Positions 52,542 through 62,073 of a DNA stretch of 64,000 nucleotides are shown here, in pieces. Under the pieces are notes generated by a model. The model saw only the letters and a program-made list of their open reading frames with translations. It did no database searches and had not been told where the DNA came from. Both the position numbers and the translations under genes were made by a program. Source of the DNA: Lysobacter antibioticus (GTDB lineage: Bacteria; Pseudomonadota; Gammaproteobacteria; Xanthomonadales; Xanthomonadaceae); NCBI RefSeq assembly GCF_001442535.1, contig NZ_CP013141.1, forward strand, positions 1,814,484 to 1,878,483, written 5' to 3'. Positions within the stretch are counted from its first letter, which is position 1; every line of letters begins with the position of its first letter.

Positions 52542-53149
52542 TTGCCGGAACCTGCCTTGGCCGGGTCGCGCGCGCGGCGCAGGTAATCGGCCAGGCCGCC
52601 GAGTTGCAGACCCTGCACCTTGTCGACCAAGGCGGCGAACTTGCTCAGGTCATCGGGCGTATAACCGCCGGCGCGGTAATGCAGGACGATGCGGGTGCCA
52701 CCGTCCTTGGCCGCGCTGAGGCGGAACTCCATCGCCCCGCTCAAGCCCATGCCCTGCAGCGGCCCGAGGCCGCCGAGCAGGCGCAGGGTCTTGCCGGGAT
52801 CGACGAAGCTGACGGTCATATGCTGGGCCTGTTGCTTGCCGTCGCGGCCGATCTCGCAGAAGCAACCGCCGGCGCGGGCGTCGATGGATAGGGTCGACTC
52901 GGCGCCCCACCAGGTGTGGTCCTTGGGCCACCAGCGGTCGACGTCCTCGACCAGCGCCTTCCATGCGGTGGTTTGGTCGACGGCGACGACTTGTTCGTTC
53001 TCGATGGTGAAACCGTTCGGCGCGGCCTCCTTGACCGCGGCCGCGGCGTTGCCGGCGCACAGCACGGCGAGCGCCATCGCCGCGACCCGTGCGATTCGAT
53101 CCAGTCCGATTCGATCCAGTCCGATTCGATCCGATCCGACCCTGCGCAT
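52538..53149 (-). CDS. Secreted SRPBCC (START-like) domain protein
   Basis: A 203-residue protein of the SRPBCC/polyketide-cyclase-like fold: the segment AVDQTTAWKALVEDVDRWWP with a downstream FRLSAAKDGGTRIVLHY strand pattern is typical. The hydrophobic stretch VAAMALAVLCAGNAAAA suggests export to the periplasm. The ATG at 53149 is chosen for the AGGGGAGA just upstream. The first residues are unusual: a 15-bp tandem repeat makes them read DRIGL-DRIGL-DRIAR before the hydrophobic core. A later start at the internal methionine would omit the repeat. It is translationally coupled to the AraC regulator. Ligand and role are unknown. Confidence 0.72.
   Translation of the reverse strand: MRRVGSDRIGLDRIGLDRIARVAAMALAVLCAGNAAAAVKEAAPNGFTIENEQVVAVDQTTAWKALVEDVDRWWPKDHTWWGAESTLSIDARAGGCFCEIGRDGKQQAQHMTVSFVDPGKTLRLLGGLGPLQGMGLSGAMEFRLSAAKDGGTRIVLHYRAGGYTPDDLSKFAALVDKVQGLQLGGLADYLRRARDPAKAGSGK
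53093..53132. repeat. 15-bp tandem repeat in a leader-peptide region
   Basis: Two perfect copies of gattcgatccagtcc (53093-53107 and 53108-53122) and a partial third copy. The unit is a multiple of three, so copy changes keep the reading frame and only lengthen or shorten the N-terminal segment of the SRPBCC protein. Confidence 0.9.
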
Positions 53150-53271
53150 CGCCGCTCTCCCCTCGCCGGCCGCGCCGGCTGTCGAGGGGATTAGGAACCG
53201 CCGCCTTGGCCCGCGCAAGCGACGAAAGTTGGGGTCTGGCGCGGGGGCCGGGGGTCGAAGTTCGACGGGGG

Positions 53272-55143
<1,872 letters not shown>

Positions 55144-55344
55144 CCGACCATTCTACCGGGCGCGGCGCGCCAATCGGCAGCTCGGATCGGGTGGACGGGG
55201 CTGGCCGGCGGCCCCGTGGTTCAGCCGCGAGGCCACGCGAACGGCGGCTGGCCGACGCAGGCGCCGGCCCGCCGGGCGGCGCATACTTGGCCACGGGCGC
55301 CCGCCATCCGCTGCGACGCGCCGCCATCGAACGAGGATCGGATC

Positions 55345-55461
55345 ATGAGCAAGGGAATGGACCGCAAGAAGGAAACCAAGAAGAAACCGGCCAAGACCAT
55401 GAAGGAAAAGCGCGCCGAAAAGAACGAAAAGAAGACCACCAAGGGCTTCGCCCCGGTCTGA
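55345..55461 (+). CDS. Small lysine-rich conserved protein (38 aa)
   Basis: A 38-residue, strongly basic protein beginning MSKGMDRKKETKKKPAKT and ending KGFAPV. The ATG at 55345 has GAGG 8 nt upstream. I recall similar tiny proteins annotated as hypothetical in Xanthomonadaceae and pseudomonads, which together with the ribosome site supports a real gene. The composition suggests binding to nucleic acid or ribosomes, but no function is known to me. It is divergent from uup across a 200-bp gap and is also the tail of a longer spurious open frame. Confidence 0.7.
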   Translation: MSKGMDRKKETKKKPAKTMKEKRAEKNEKKTTKGFAPV

Positions 55462-55670
55462 ACGACCGGCCCGGCGACTGCGGCGCCGCCGCGGCGCCGG
55501 CCGTCATCGGGCCACGGCCGCCGCGCGATGCGAGTCGTCGGCGCGGCGCAGCCGGGCGGCCCGGGATCGACGGCGGCCAGCGCCGTCGGCGACACCGCCG
55601 GCCTGCCCTCGCCCGTCCGCCATCGCCCGCCCGCCATCGCCCGCCCCCCCATCGCCGAACCCCGCAGCGT

Positions 55671-56555
55671 TTAGGTGCGCGCGAGCAAAGGAAACCGGTG
55701 CGGCCCCGCCGGCAACACAAGATTCCGCACGAACAGATCAGCGTCGGCCTCCGCCCCGAGCGCACGGGCCCTCGGCCACAGCCGTTCCGGGGTGAAGCCG
55801 AAACGCAGCGTGTGGACCGGCTGCTCGATCAAATGCGGCAGCGCCGCCGTCAGATCGAACGGCCGGGTAGCGAACACGTCTTCGATCGTCAGTACGCCGT
55901 CCTCGACCTCGGCGAATACCCAGGTGTCGTCGTCGAGCCGGCGCAGAGGGCTGGCGTAGCCGTTGGCGGCGTACCAGGTGGCGATACGGCCGTAATCGCA
56001 CGCGGCGAAGCGTGCGCTGACCGGCGACGCCTCGGCCGCCGAACGCAGGAAAGCTGCGCGGACCTCGCCGTCGGCAAGGTCGAGGGCGGCGGCGCGAACG
56101 ATGCGGCCGTCGCCCACCGGCTCGGCCTGCAGCTCGGCCTCGAACAAGGTCTGCGGCGCCGGTGCGAAGCCGAAACGCGGGTAGAAATCCAGCACGCTGT
56201 CGTTGGCGAACAAGAACACCGGCGCCGGCCCGCAATACGCCAGCGCCGCCTGCATCGCCCTGCGCGCCAGCCCCTGCCCCCGCACCTGCGGCAGGCAGCC
56301 GACCGCGCCGAGTTGATAGCCCGCGAGCTCGCGCCCCTCGACCAGCAAGCGCATGCGCGAGACCGAAACGTTGGCGAGCACGCGGCCGTCGTCGCCGACG
56401 ATGCAGAACGCACGATAATCATCGCCCCACTGCCGCCATTCGCACCAACGGCGGAAATCGGCCTGGCGGAAGACCTGCGAGACGTAGTCGCAGTACGCGC
56501 CATGCCAAGCGGTGTCGTCGTGCTCGACGACGCGGAGTTCGGGCAGCGGATTCAT
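55671..56555 (-). CDS. GNAT-family N-acetyltransferase
   Basis: A 294-residue GNAT protein. The acetyl-CoA-binding motif A is visible as LGAVGCLPQVRGQGLARRAMQAAL, with RGQGLA forming the pyrophosphate loop, followed by FLFANDSVLDFYPRFGF, a usual motif B region. The C-terminal 130 residues form a second domain, as in larger Eis-like acetyltransferases. The substrate is unknown. It starts with ATG at 56555 and stands alone: SelO lies 126 bp upstream on the same strand and about 200 bp downstream is free of genes. Confidence 0.85.
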   Translation of the reverse strand: MNPLPELRVVEHDDTAWHGAYCDYVSQVFRQADFRRWCEWRQWGDDYRAFCIVGDDGRVLANVSVSRMRLLVEGRELAGYQLGAVGCLPQVRGQGLARRAMQAALAYCGPAPVFLFANDSVLDFYPRFGFAPAPQTLFEAELQAEPVGDGRIVRAAALDLADGEVRAAFLRSAAEASPVSARFAACDYGRIATWYAANGYASPLRRLDDDTWVFAEVEDGVLTIEDVFATRPFDLTAALPHLIEQPVHTLRFGFTPERLWPRARALGAEADADLFVRNLVLPAGPHRFPLLART

Positions 56556-56680
56556 GGCTGCCGATTGTGCTGCAAACCGCGCTCCCCGGCGACGCGACGC
56601 CGCTCGCGCGGTGTCGAGGCTTCAGCCGCACACGTATGGAAGCTGCGGGCCCGCAAACTGCAGGCCAAGGAACTACGCGC

Positions 56681-58243
56681 TCAGGAACTGCACGACAGCA
56701 TCGAGCAACCGGCCCGGTCGCGCGCCCATTCCGGGCGGCGCGCGGCATAGGCTTCGCGCCCCGGCTGGTCCTCATACGGCCGGCGCATCACCTCCAGCAA
56801 CTCGGCGATGCCCTGCAGGTCGCCCTGCGCGGCGCGGTCGATGGCCTGCTGGGCCAGGTAGTTGCGCAGCACGTAGCGCGGGTTGGCGGCGTTCATGCGG
56901 GCGAGGCGCTGCTCCGCGGGCCAAGCGTCGGCGCGCGCGCGTTCGGCATAGCGCGCCAGCCAGGCACGCAAGGCCGGCTCGCCCTGCGTGCCGAGTTCGG
57001 GGTCGTAATAGGCCTCGGCGAAAACCTGCGGTTCCGGCTGCGCCTGGGCGATATCGACCGAGGCCAGGGCGCGAAAGAAAATGGTCATGTCGACCTGGTG
57101 CCGATGCAGCCACTCGCGCAGCTGCTGCATCAGCTCGACATCGTCGTCGCCGCACTCGCGCAGGCCGAGCTTGCGCGCGATGCTGTCGCGTTCGGCGAGG
57201 TTGTAGGCATCGACGTAACGGCGCAGGCCGTCCTGCAAGGTCTCGACCGGCAGCAACAGCGACAGCGCGCCGGCCAGGCGGCTGAGGTTCCAGTACGCCA
57301 CCTGCGGCTGCTGGCCGTAGCGGTAACGGCGCTGGCCGGCGTCGGTGGTGTTGGGGGTCCAGTCCGGGTCGTAGTCGTCGATCCAGCCGTAGGGGCCGTA
57401 GTCGATGGTCAGGCCGAGAATCGAGAGGTTGTCGGTGTTCATCACGCCATGGACGAAGCCGACCCGCATCCAGTGCGCCATCGTCACCGCCGTACGTTCG
57501 CAGACTTCGCCGAACCAGGCGCCGTACAGGGCCTCGCCCTCGCCGCTCAGATGCGGGAAATCGCGGGCGATACAGAAGTCGACCAGTTGCCGCAGCAGTT
57601 CGGTCTCGCCGCGCGAGGCCGGCAGCTCGAAATTGCCGAAGCGGATGAACGATGGCGCGACCCGGCACACGATGGCGCCGGGTTCGGCCTGCGGATGGCC
57701 GTCGTAGAACATGTCGCGCACCACGTCCTCACCGGTGCCGACCAGGCTCAGCGCGCGCGTGGTCGGTACGCCGAGGTGATGCATGGCCTCGCTGCACAGG
57801 AATTCGCGCACCGACGAACGCAGCACCGCGCGGCCGTCGGCGGTGCGCGAGTACGGGGTCGGGCCGGCGCCCTTGAGTTGCAGTTCCCAACGCTCGCCGG
57901 CGGCGTTGACGAGTTCGCCGAGCGAGATCGCGCGGCCGTCGCCGAGCTGCCCGGCCCAATGGCCGAACTGATGGCCGCCGTAGTTGGCCGCGTACGGCTG
58001 CATGCCGTCGAGCAAGGCATTGCCGCCGAATACCTCGGCGAAGGCCGGGCTGGCGACCTCGTCCTTGCTGAAACCCAGGCGTTCGGCCATTTCCGCCGAC
58101 CAGGCCAGCAACCGGGGCGCCGCCACCGGGGTCGGATCGACCCGCGAATACAGCGCGCCATGCACCTGGCGGCGCTCCGGCGAAGGGTCCGGGTCGCCGG
58201 GAAGCTCGCGGACGAAGGCGTTGTCGAAGTGCGGCGAATGCAT
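56681..58243 (-). CDS. selO: SelO protein adenylyltransferase (YdiU/UPF0061)
   Basis: A 520-residue pseudokinase-fold enzyme that transfers AMP to proteins. Diagnostic segments include [20 protein letters not shown], the long glycine-rich region with [33 protein letters not shown], and [19 protein letters not shown]. The C-terminus ends in CSMLSCSS; the penultimate-region cysteine is where some homologues carry selenocysteine. The ATG at 58243 is preferred because family members begin with a short MHSxxFDN segment; a TTG at 58276 in the same frame is the alternative, and neither has a good ribosome site. An ordinary chromosomal gene with a proposed role in oxidative stress. Confidence 0.95.
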   Translation of the reverse strand: MHSPHFDNAFVRELPGDPDPSPERRQVHGALYSRVDPTPVAAPRLLAWSAEMAERLGFSKDEVASPAFAEVFGGNALLDGMQPYAANYGGHQFGHWAGQLGDGRAISLGELVNAAGERWELQLKGAGPTPYSRTADGRAVLRSSVREFLCSEAMHHLGVPTTRALSLVGTGEDVVRDMFYDGHPQAEPGAIVCRVAPSFIRFGNFELPASRGETELLRQLVDFCIARDFPHLSGEGEALYGAWFGEVCERTAVTMAHWMRVGFVHGVMNTDNLSILGLTIDYGPYGWIDDYDPDWTPNTTDAGQRRYRYGQQPQVAYWNLSRLAGALSLLLPVETLQDGLRRYVDAYNLAERDSIARKLGLRECGDDDVELMQQLREWLHRHQVDMTIFFRALASVDIAQAQPEPQVFAEAYYDPELGTQGEPALRAWLARYAERARADAWPAEQRLARMNAANPRYVLRNYLAQQAIDRAAQGDLQGIAELLEVMRRPYEDQPGREAYAARRPEWARDRAGCSMLSCSS

Positions 58244-58349
58244 GCGGGCTGCGGTGCTCGAAAGGACGGTGCTCAAAAGGAAGGCCGCGCCGGCGTGACG
58301 ACGCGTCCCCCATCAGTGGGCCCGGACCGGGCCGAAACCAAGCCGCCGC

Positions 58350-59030
58350 TCAGCTCAGCAGCGAGTACGGCCCGCCCTGCTCCAGCGCGCGTCGGTAGGC
58401 CGGCCGCGCCTGGATGCGTTCGACGAAGGCCTGCATGCGCGGCCGCTCGCGGTCCCGCGCGCGGGCGACCGCCGCTTCGACCGGGAAACTCATCTGGATG
58501 TCGGCGGCGGTGAAGCGATCGCTCGCGAACCACTCGTGCTTGCCCAGTTCGCTTTCGATGTAGTCCAGATGCAGGGCCAGTTGCGGCCCGACGAAGGCCG
58601 ACACCGCCTTGTCGGCGATGCCGCGCGCGATGGGCTTGGCGAAGAACGGCATCGGCGCGCGCCGCAATTTGGAGAACACCAGGTTCAACAGCAAGGGCGG
58701 CATCGCCGAGCCCTCGGCGTAGTGCAGCCAGTAGCGATAACGCAGGCGTTCCTCGCCGTCCAACGGCTGCAATGGCGGCGACAGACGGTGGCTGCGGTCG
58801 AAGCGCTCGCTCAGGGTTTCGATGATCGCGGCCGATTCGGCCAGCACCTGGCCGTCGAGCTCGACCACCGGCGACTTGCCGAGCGGATGGATCGCGCGCA
58901 GTTCCGGCGGGGCCAGCATGGTCTTGGCGTCGCGCTGGTAATGGACGATCTCGTACGGCAGTTCCAGCTCTTCGAGCAACCACAGCACGCGCTGCGAGCG
59001 GGAATTGTTGAGGTGATGGACCTTGATCAT
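58350..59030 (-). CDS. Glutathione S-transferase family protein
   Basis: A 226-residue GST. The N-terminal thioredoxin-like domain begins [22 protein letters not shown], a pattern common in bacterial GSTs, and contains the cis-Pro glutathione-binding motif [10 protein letters not shown] followed by LAESAAI. The all-helical C-terminal domain includes [15 protein letters not shown]. The probable function is glutathione conjugation or reduction of a hydrophobic substrate; the specific substrate is unknown. Its start at 59030 faces the UPF0178 gene across about 140 bp. Confidence 0.92.
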   Translation of the reverse strand: MIKVHHLNNSRSQRVLWLLEELELPYEIVHYQRDAKTMLAPPELRAIHPLGKSPVVELDGQVLAESAAIIETLSERFDRSHRLSPPLQPLDGEERLRYRYWLHYAEGSAMPPLLLNLVFSKLRRAPMPFFAKPIARGIADKAVSAFVGPQLALHLDYIESELGKHEWFASDRFTAADIQMSFPVEAAVARARDRERPRMQAFVERIQARPAYRRALEQGGPYSLLS

Positions 59031-59173
59031 GCGCGGCGCCCTACTGGAATGGCCGCCGCCAGGACCGCGGCCGAGACGAGCATGGTAACGGGCCGCGGAC
59101 CGCGGCAGGCGACGCGGCGCACGGCTTGGCGCGACAATGCCGCATCGTTGCCGAAGCCGACCTCGCCCGCCTC

Positions 59174-59641
59174 ATGACCGACACCGCCGCGCCGCAGATC
59201 TGGGTCGATGCCGATGCCTGCCCGGGCGTGATCAAGGAGATCCTGTTCCGCGCCGCCGACCGCGCCCGGGTGCAGGTCACCCTGGTCGCCAACCAATGGC
59301 TGCGCACGCCGCCGTCGCCGTATATCCGCGCGATCCAGGTACCCGGCGGCTTCGACGTCGCCGATGCGCAGATCGTCGAGCGTGTGGTCGCCGGCGACCT
59401 GGTGGTCACCCAGGACATCCCGCTGGCCGCGCTGGCCCTGGAAAAGCATGCGGTCGCGCTGAATCCGCGCGGCGAGCTATACACCGCGGACAACATCGCC
59501 GAACGCCTGTCGATGCGTAATTTCATGGACGAATTGCGCGGCGCCGGCGTGCAGACCGGCGGCCCGGCGGTGTTCCATGCGCGCGACCGCCAGGCCTTCG
59601 CCGCGCAACTCGATCGCTGGCTGGCGCAGCGGCCGCGCTGA
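59174..59641 (+). CDS. UPF0178 (YaiI/YqxD) family protein
   Basis: A 155-residue member of the uncharacterised UPF0178 family. The N-terminal [20 protein letters not shown] is diagnostic, with a cluster of conserved acids, and the fold resembles PIN-like nucleases. Other conserved parts are [18 protein letters not shown] and [13 protein letters not shown] start at ATG 59174 because family members begin just before IWVDADACP; an upstream TTG in the same frame at 59126 would add 16 residues unlike the family. The 3' end is 9 bp from the convergent MFS gene. Confidence 0.9.
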   Translation: MTDTAAPQIWVDADACPGVIKEILFRAADRARVQVTLVANQWLRTPPSPYIRAIQVPGGFDVADAQIVERVVAGDLVVTQDIPLAALALEKHAVALNPRGELYTADNIAERLSMRNFMDELRGAGVQTGGPAVFHARDRQAFAAQLDRWLAQRPR

Positions 59642-59650
59642 ACTCTCGGA

Positions 59651-60895
59651 TCAGTCGCGCGCGGCGGCGATGCGCGCACTCGCGGCCACCGCGACCAAGG
59701 CCGCAGCGAGCAGCACGAACGCCACCGGCAGGCTGCTGAACTTGGCGATCCAGCCGATAGCGGCCGGCCCGGCCAGGATGCCGGCATAACCGAGCGTACT
59801 GACCGCCGAGATCGCCGGACCGGCGGGCATCGCGGTCTGCCGGCCCGCGGCGCTGAACAGGATCGGCACGATGTTGGAGGCGCCGAGCCCGACCAGGGCG
59901 AAACCGAGCAAGGTCGGCAAGGCGCCCGGCGCCAGCGCGGCCAAGGCGAAACCCGCGGCGGCGCAGGCGCCGCCGGCCGCCAACACCGGGCGCGGGCCGA
60001 AACGATGCACGATGCGGTCGCCGCTGAAACGTCCGATGGTCATCGCCAGCGCGAACACGGCATAGCCGATGCCGGCCACGCTGGCCGCGACGCCGCGCTG
60101 CGACACCAGCAGCAAAGCGCTCCAGTCGAGCATCGCGCCTTCGGCCAGAAACACGATGAAACACAGGGCGCCGATCAGGATCACCACGCCGTGCGGCAGC
60201 GCGAACATCGAGCCGCCGCCGTGGCTGTCGTCGCCATAGCGCAACAGGCCGCGGCTGCCGGCCAGCATCAACAGGGCCAAGACCACCGCGACGGTCATCG
60301 CCGCGATCGAAGGCGCCGCCTGCAACCACAGCAAGACGCTGACCAGGCCCGCGCCGGCGATGCCGCCGACGCTGAAAAATCCGTGGAAACCCGACATCAA
60401 CGCGCGGCCGCTGGCCTTCTCGACGATCACCGCCTGGATGTTGATGGCGACGTCGATGGTGCCGATGGCGGCGCCGAACGCGAACAGGGTCAGCGCCATC
60501 GCCGGCACGCCGGAAAAATGCGTAAGCAAGGGCAAAGTCGCGCAAACCACGGCGCTGGCCAGCAGGATCACCCGGCGGCAGCCGTAACGTGCGGCGATGG
60601 CGCCGGTCAGCGGCATGGTCACCAGGGAACCGGCGCCGAGCGCGAGCAACAGCAGACCCAGCATGCCCTCGTCGATGCCGGTGCGCGCCTTCGCGTACGG
60701 CACCAGCGGCGCCCAGGCCGCCATCGCCAGGCCGGCGATGAAGAAGGCGATGCGGGTCGACAGGCGCTCGCTCGCACCGATCGGCGCGTCGGCCTGCGCG
60801 GCGTCCGTCGCTGCAGTGGCACTGACGTTTTCGCGCTCGCCCGCGGTACTTGCCTGGTTGTCCGCCGCAACGGCGGCGGGATCGAATTCAGTCAT
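59651..60895 (-). CDS. MFS transporter, YbjJ-like
   Basis: A 414-residue major facilitator transporter with about twelve membrane segments after a hydrophilic N-terminal stretch of about 45 residues. The segment AARYGCRRVILLASAV between helices 2 and 3 is the usual MFS loop motif. The overall pattern (IDEGMLGLLLLALGAGSLV, VAINIQAVIVEKASGR, MSGFHGFFSVGG) resembles E. coli YbjJ and related sugar/fucose-permease-like carriers. The ATG at 60895 is chosen over one at 60973, which would add a non-family leader. It follows the DeoR-type regulator after 85 bp on the same strand, so the pair probably forms an operon under DeoR control. The substrate is unknown. Confidence 0.85.
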   Translation of the reverse strand: MTEFDPAAVAADNQASTAGERENVSATAATDAAQADAPIGASERLSTRIAFFIAGLAMAAWAPLVPYAKARTGIDEGMLGLLLLALGAGSLVTMPLTGAIAARYGCRRVILLASAVVCATLPLLTHFSGVPAMALTLFAFGAAIGTIDVAINIQAVIVEKASGRALMSGFHGFFSVGGIAGAGLVSVLLWLQAAPSIAAMTVAVVLALLMLAGSRGLLRYGDDSHGGGSMFALPHGVVILIGALCFIVFLAEGAMLDWSALLLVSQRGVAASVAGIGYAVFALAMTIGRFSGDRIVHRFGPRPVLAAGGACAAAGFALAALAPGALPTLLGFALVGLGASNIVPILFSAAGRQTAMPAGPAISAVSTLGYAGILAGPAAIGWIAKFSSLPVAFVLLAAALVAVAASARIAAARD

Positions 60896-60980
60896 GATCG
60901 TTCTCGGTTCGATGGCGGCATGTCGCCGCGACAGGACGATGCGGAAGGCATCGGCGCCCAGACTGTTGGTCATGCACGCA

Positions 60981-61799
60981 TCAGTCGGCGGAGTCGGCGC
61001 GCAGTGCGCGCGCGGGGTCGGTTGCTGGTTCGGCGCGCAGCACGCGCGCACCGAGTCTGGCGAAGGCCTCGGCCTCGGCGGCATCGCCGCCGTGTTCGAT
61101 CACCAGCGCCTGCACGCCCTCGGCCGGCCACACCGAAAACGGCGCGGCGGTGCCGAGCTTGTCGTCGGTGGCCACCGCCACCACCGCGCGGCTGGCGGCA
61201 GCGACCGCACGCTTGAACTGCGCATCCTCGTAGTCGATCGCGCTGATGCCGGCCTGCGCATCGGCGCCGCAGATACCGAGGAAATACAGGTCGCTGACGA
61301 TCGCCGCGGCATCGCGGATCGCGCCGCTGCCCAGGCTGGCGCCGACGTGCGGATCGACTCGGCCGCCGATCACGATCAGCTCGATGTCGTCGCGTTGCGC
61401 GAGCAGGGCCGCGATCGCCGGCGCATTGGTCGCCACGGTCAGGTCGAAATCGCGCGGCAAGGCCTCGGCGATGGCGATGTTGGTCGAGCCGGCATCGAGA
61501 AACAGCACCTGCCCGCGTTCGACCAAGCCCACCGCGGCGCGCGCCAACGCCGCCTTGCGGGCCGGCGCCTGGGTCCGGCGCTGCGCCAGCGAACCGTGAT
61601 CGGGCGCCATCGGCAAGGCGCCGCCATAGACCCGCCGGCATTGCCCGGCCGCGGCCATCTCGCGCAGGTCGCGGCGGATGGTGTCGTGGGAAACCTCGAG
61701 TTCGCGCGCCAGGTCGACCGCGATCACCCGGCCCTCGGCCAGCAAGCGGTCCAGGATCAGGCGATGGCGCTGTTGCGGCAGCAGTTCCTCGGCGGACAT
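60981..61799 (-). CDS. DeoR-family transcriptional regulator
   Basis: A 272-residue regulator. The N-terminal winged helix contains VIAVDLARELEVSHDTIRRDL, the standard DeoR helix-turn-helix. The C-terminal sugar-phosphate sensor domain has the FLDAGSTN motif and the segment VIGGRVDPHVGASLGS. Such proteins usually repress genes for sugar uptake and are released by a phosphorylated sugar. It is followed by the MFS transporter on the same strand. Two palindromes immediately upstream of its start are good candidates for its own operator. Confidence 0.92.
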   Translation of the reverse strand: MSAEELLPQQRHRLILDRLLAEGRVIAVDLARELEVSHDTIRRDLREMAAAGQCRRVYGGALPMAPDHGSLAQRRTQAPARKAALARAAVGLVERGQVLFLDAGSTNIAIAEALPRDFDLTVATNAPAIAALLAQRDDIELIVIGGRVDPHVGASLGSGAIRDAAAIVSDLYFLGICGADAQAGISAIDYEDAQFKRAVAAASRAVVAVATDDKLGTAAPFSVWPAEGVQALVIEHGGDAAEAEAFARLGARVLRAEPATDPARALRADSAD

Positions 61800-61805
61800 A
61801 TCGGC

Positions 61806-61823
61806 TCAATCGTTAATGATTGA
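61806..61823. promoter_or_regulatory. Candidate DeoR operator (inverted repeat)
   Basis: TCAATC, a 6-nt spacer, then GATTGA: a perfect inverted repeat starting 7 nt upstream of the DeoR start codon. The position suits autorepression of the regulator/transporter operon. No binding data are available. Confidence 0.45.
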
Positions 61824-61829
61824 GTTCAA

Positions 61830-61839
61830 TTGTGCACAA
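61830..61839. promoter_or_regulatory. Perfect 10-bp palindrome near the DeoR start
   Basis: TTGTGCACAA lies about 30 nt upstream of the DeoR start, just beyond the other inverted repeat. It may be a second operator half or overlap the promoter. It is far from the helicase start on the other side. Confidence 0.4.
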
Positions 61840-62073
61840 ACGTGCAAACGAAGCAAGCCTGGGCCGGCGGCCGGCCGGCAAAGGACCGATCCGGCACAGC
61901 GGAGGTCCGGGCGAGCCGGAAGACCGTCGAGACCCGCCCGATCGCCCTCGCCGACCGCACCGCAGCTGTACCCAGGATGCCCGCCGATCCTGCGACCGAG
62001 CCGTAGCTCCACACTCATAGGAGTAAACTGGTGGGTCTTCCGACCGGCATCGCCGGCGCTGCTGAGCCTCGTT

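Noticed and set aside
55461..55670. Short CGCC/CATCGCC repeats as a CRISPR or regulatory repeat
   Set aside because: The units are only 7-9 bp and irregular, with no spacer structure; this is simple GC-rich sequence between two genes. No CRISPR-like array was seen anywhere in the window.
62031..62033. GTG preceded by AGGAG as the helicase start
   Set aside because: It is out of frame with the helicase (43 nt before the ATG), and its own frame encodes Arg/Pro-rich sequence without motifs.
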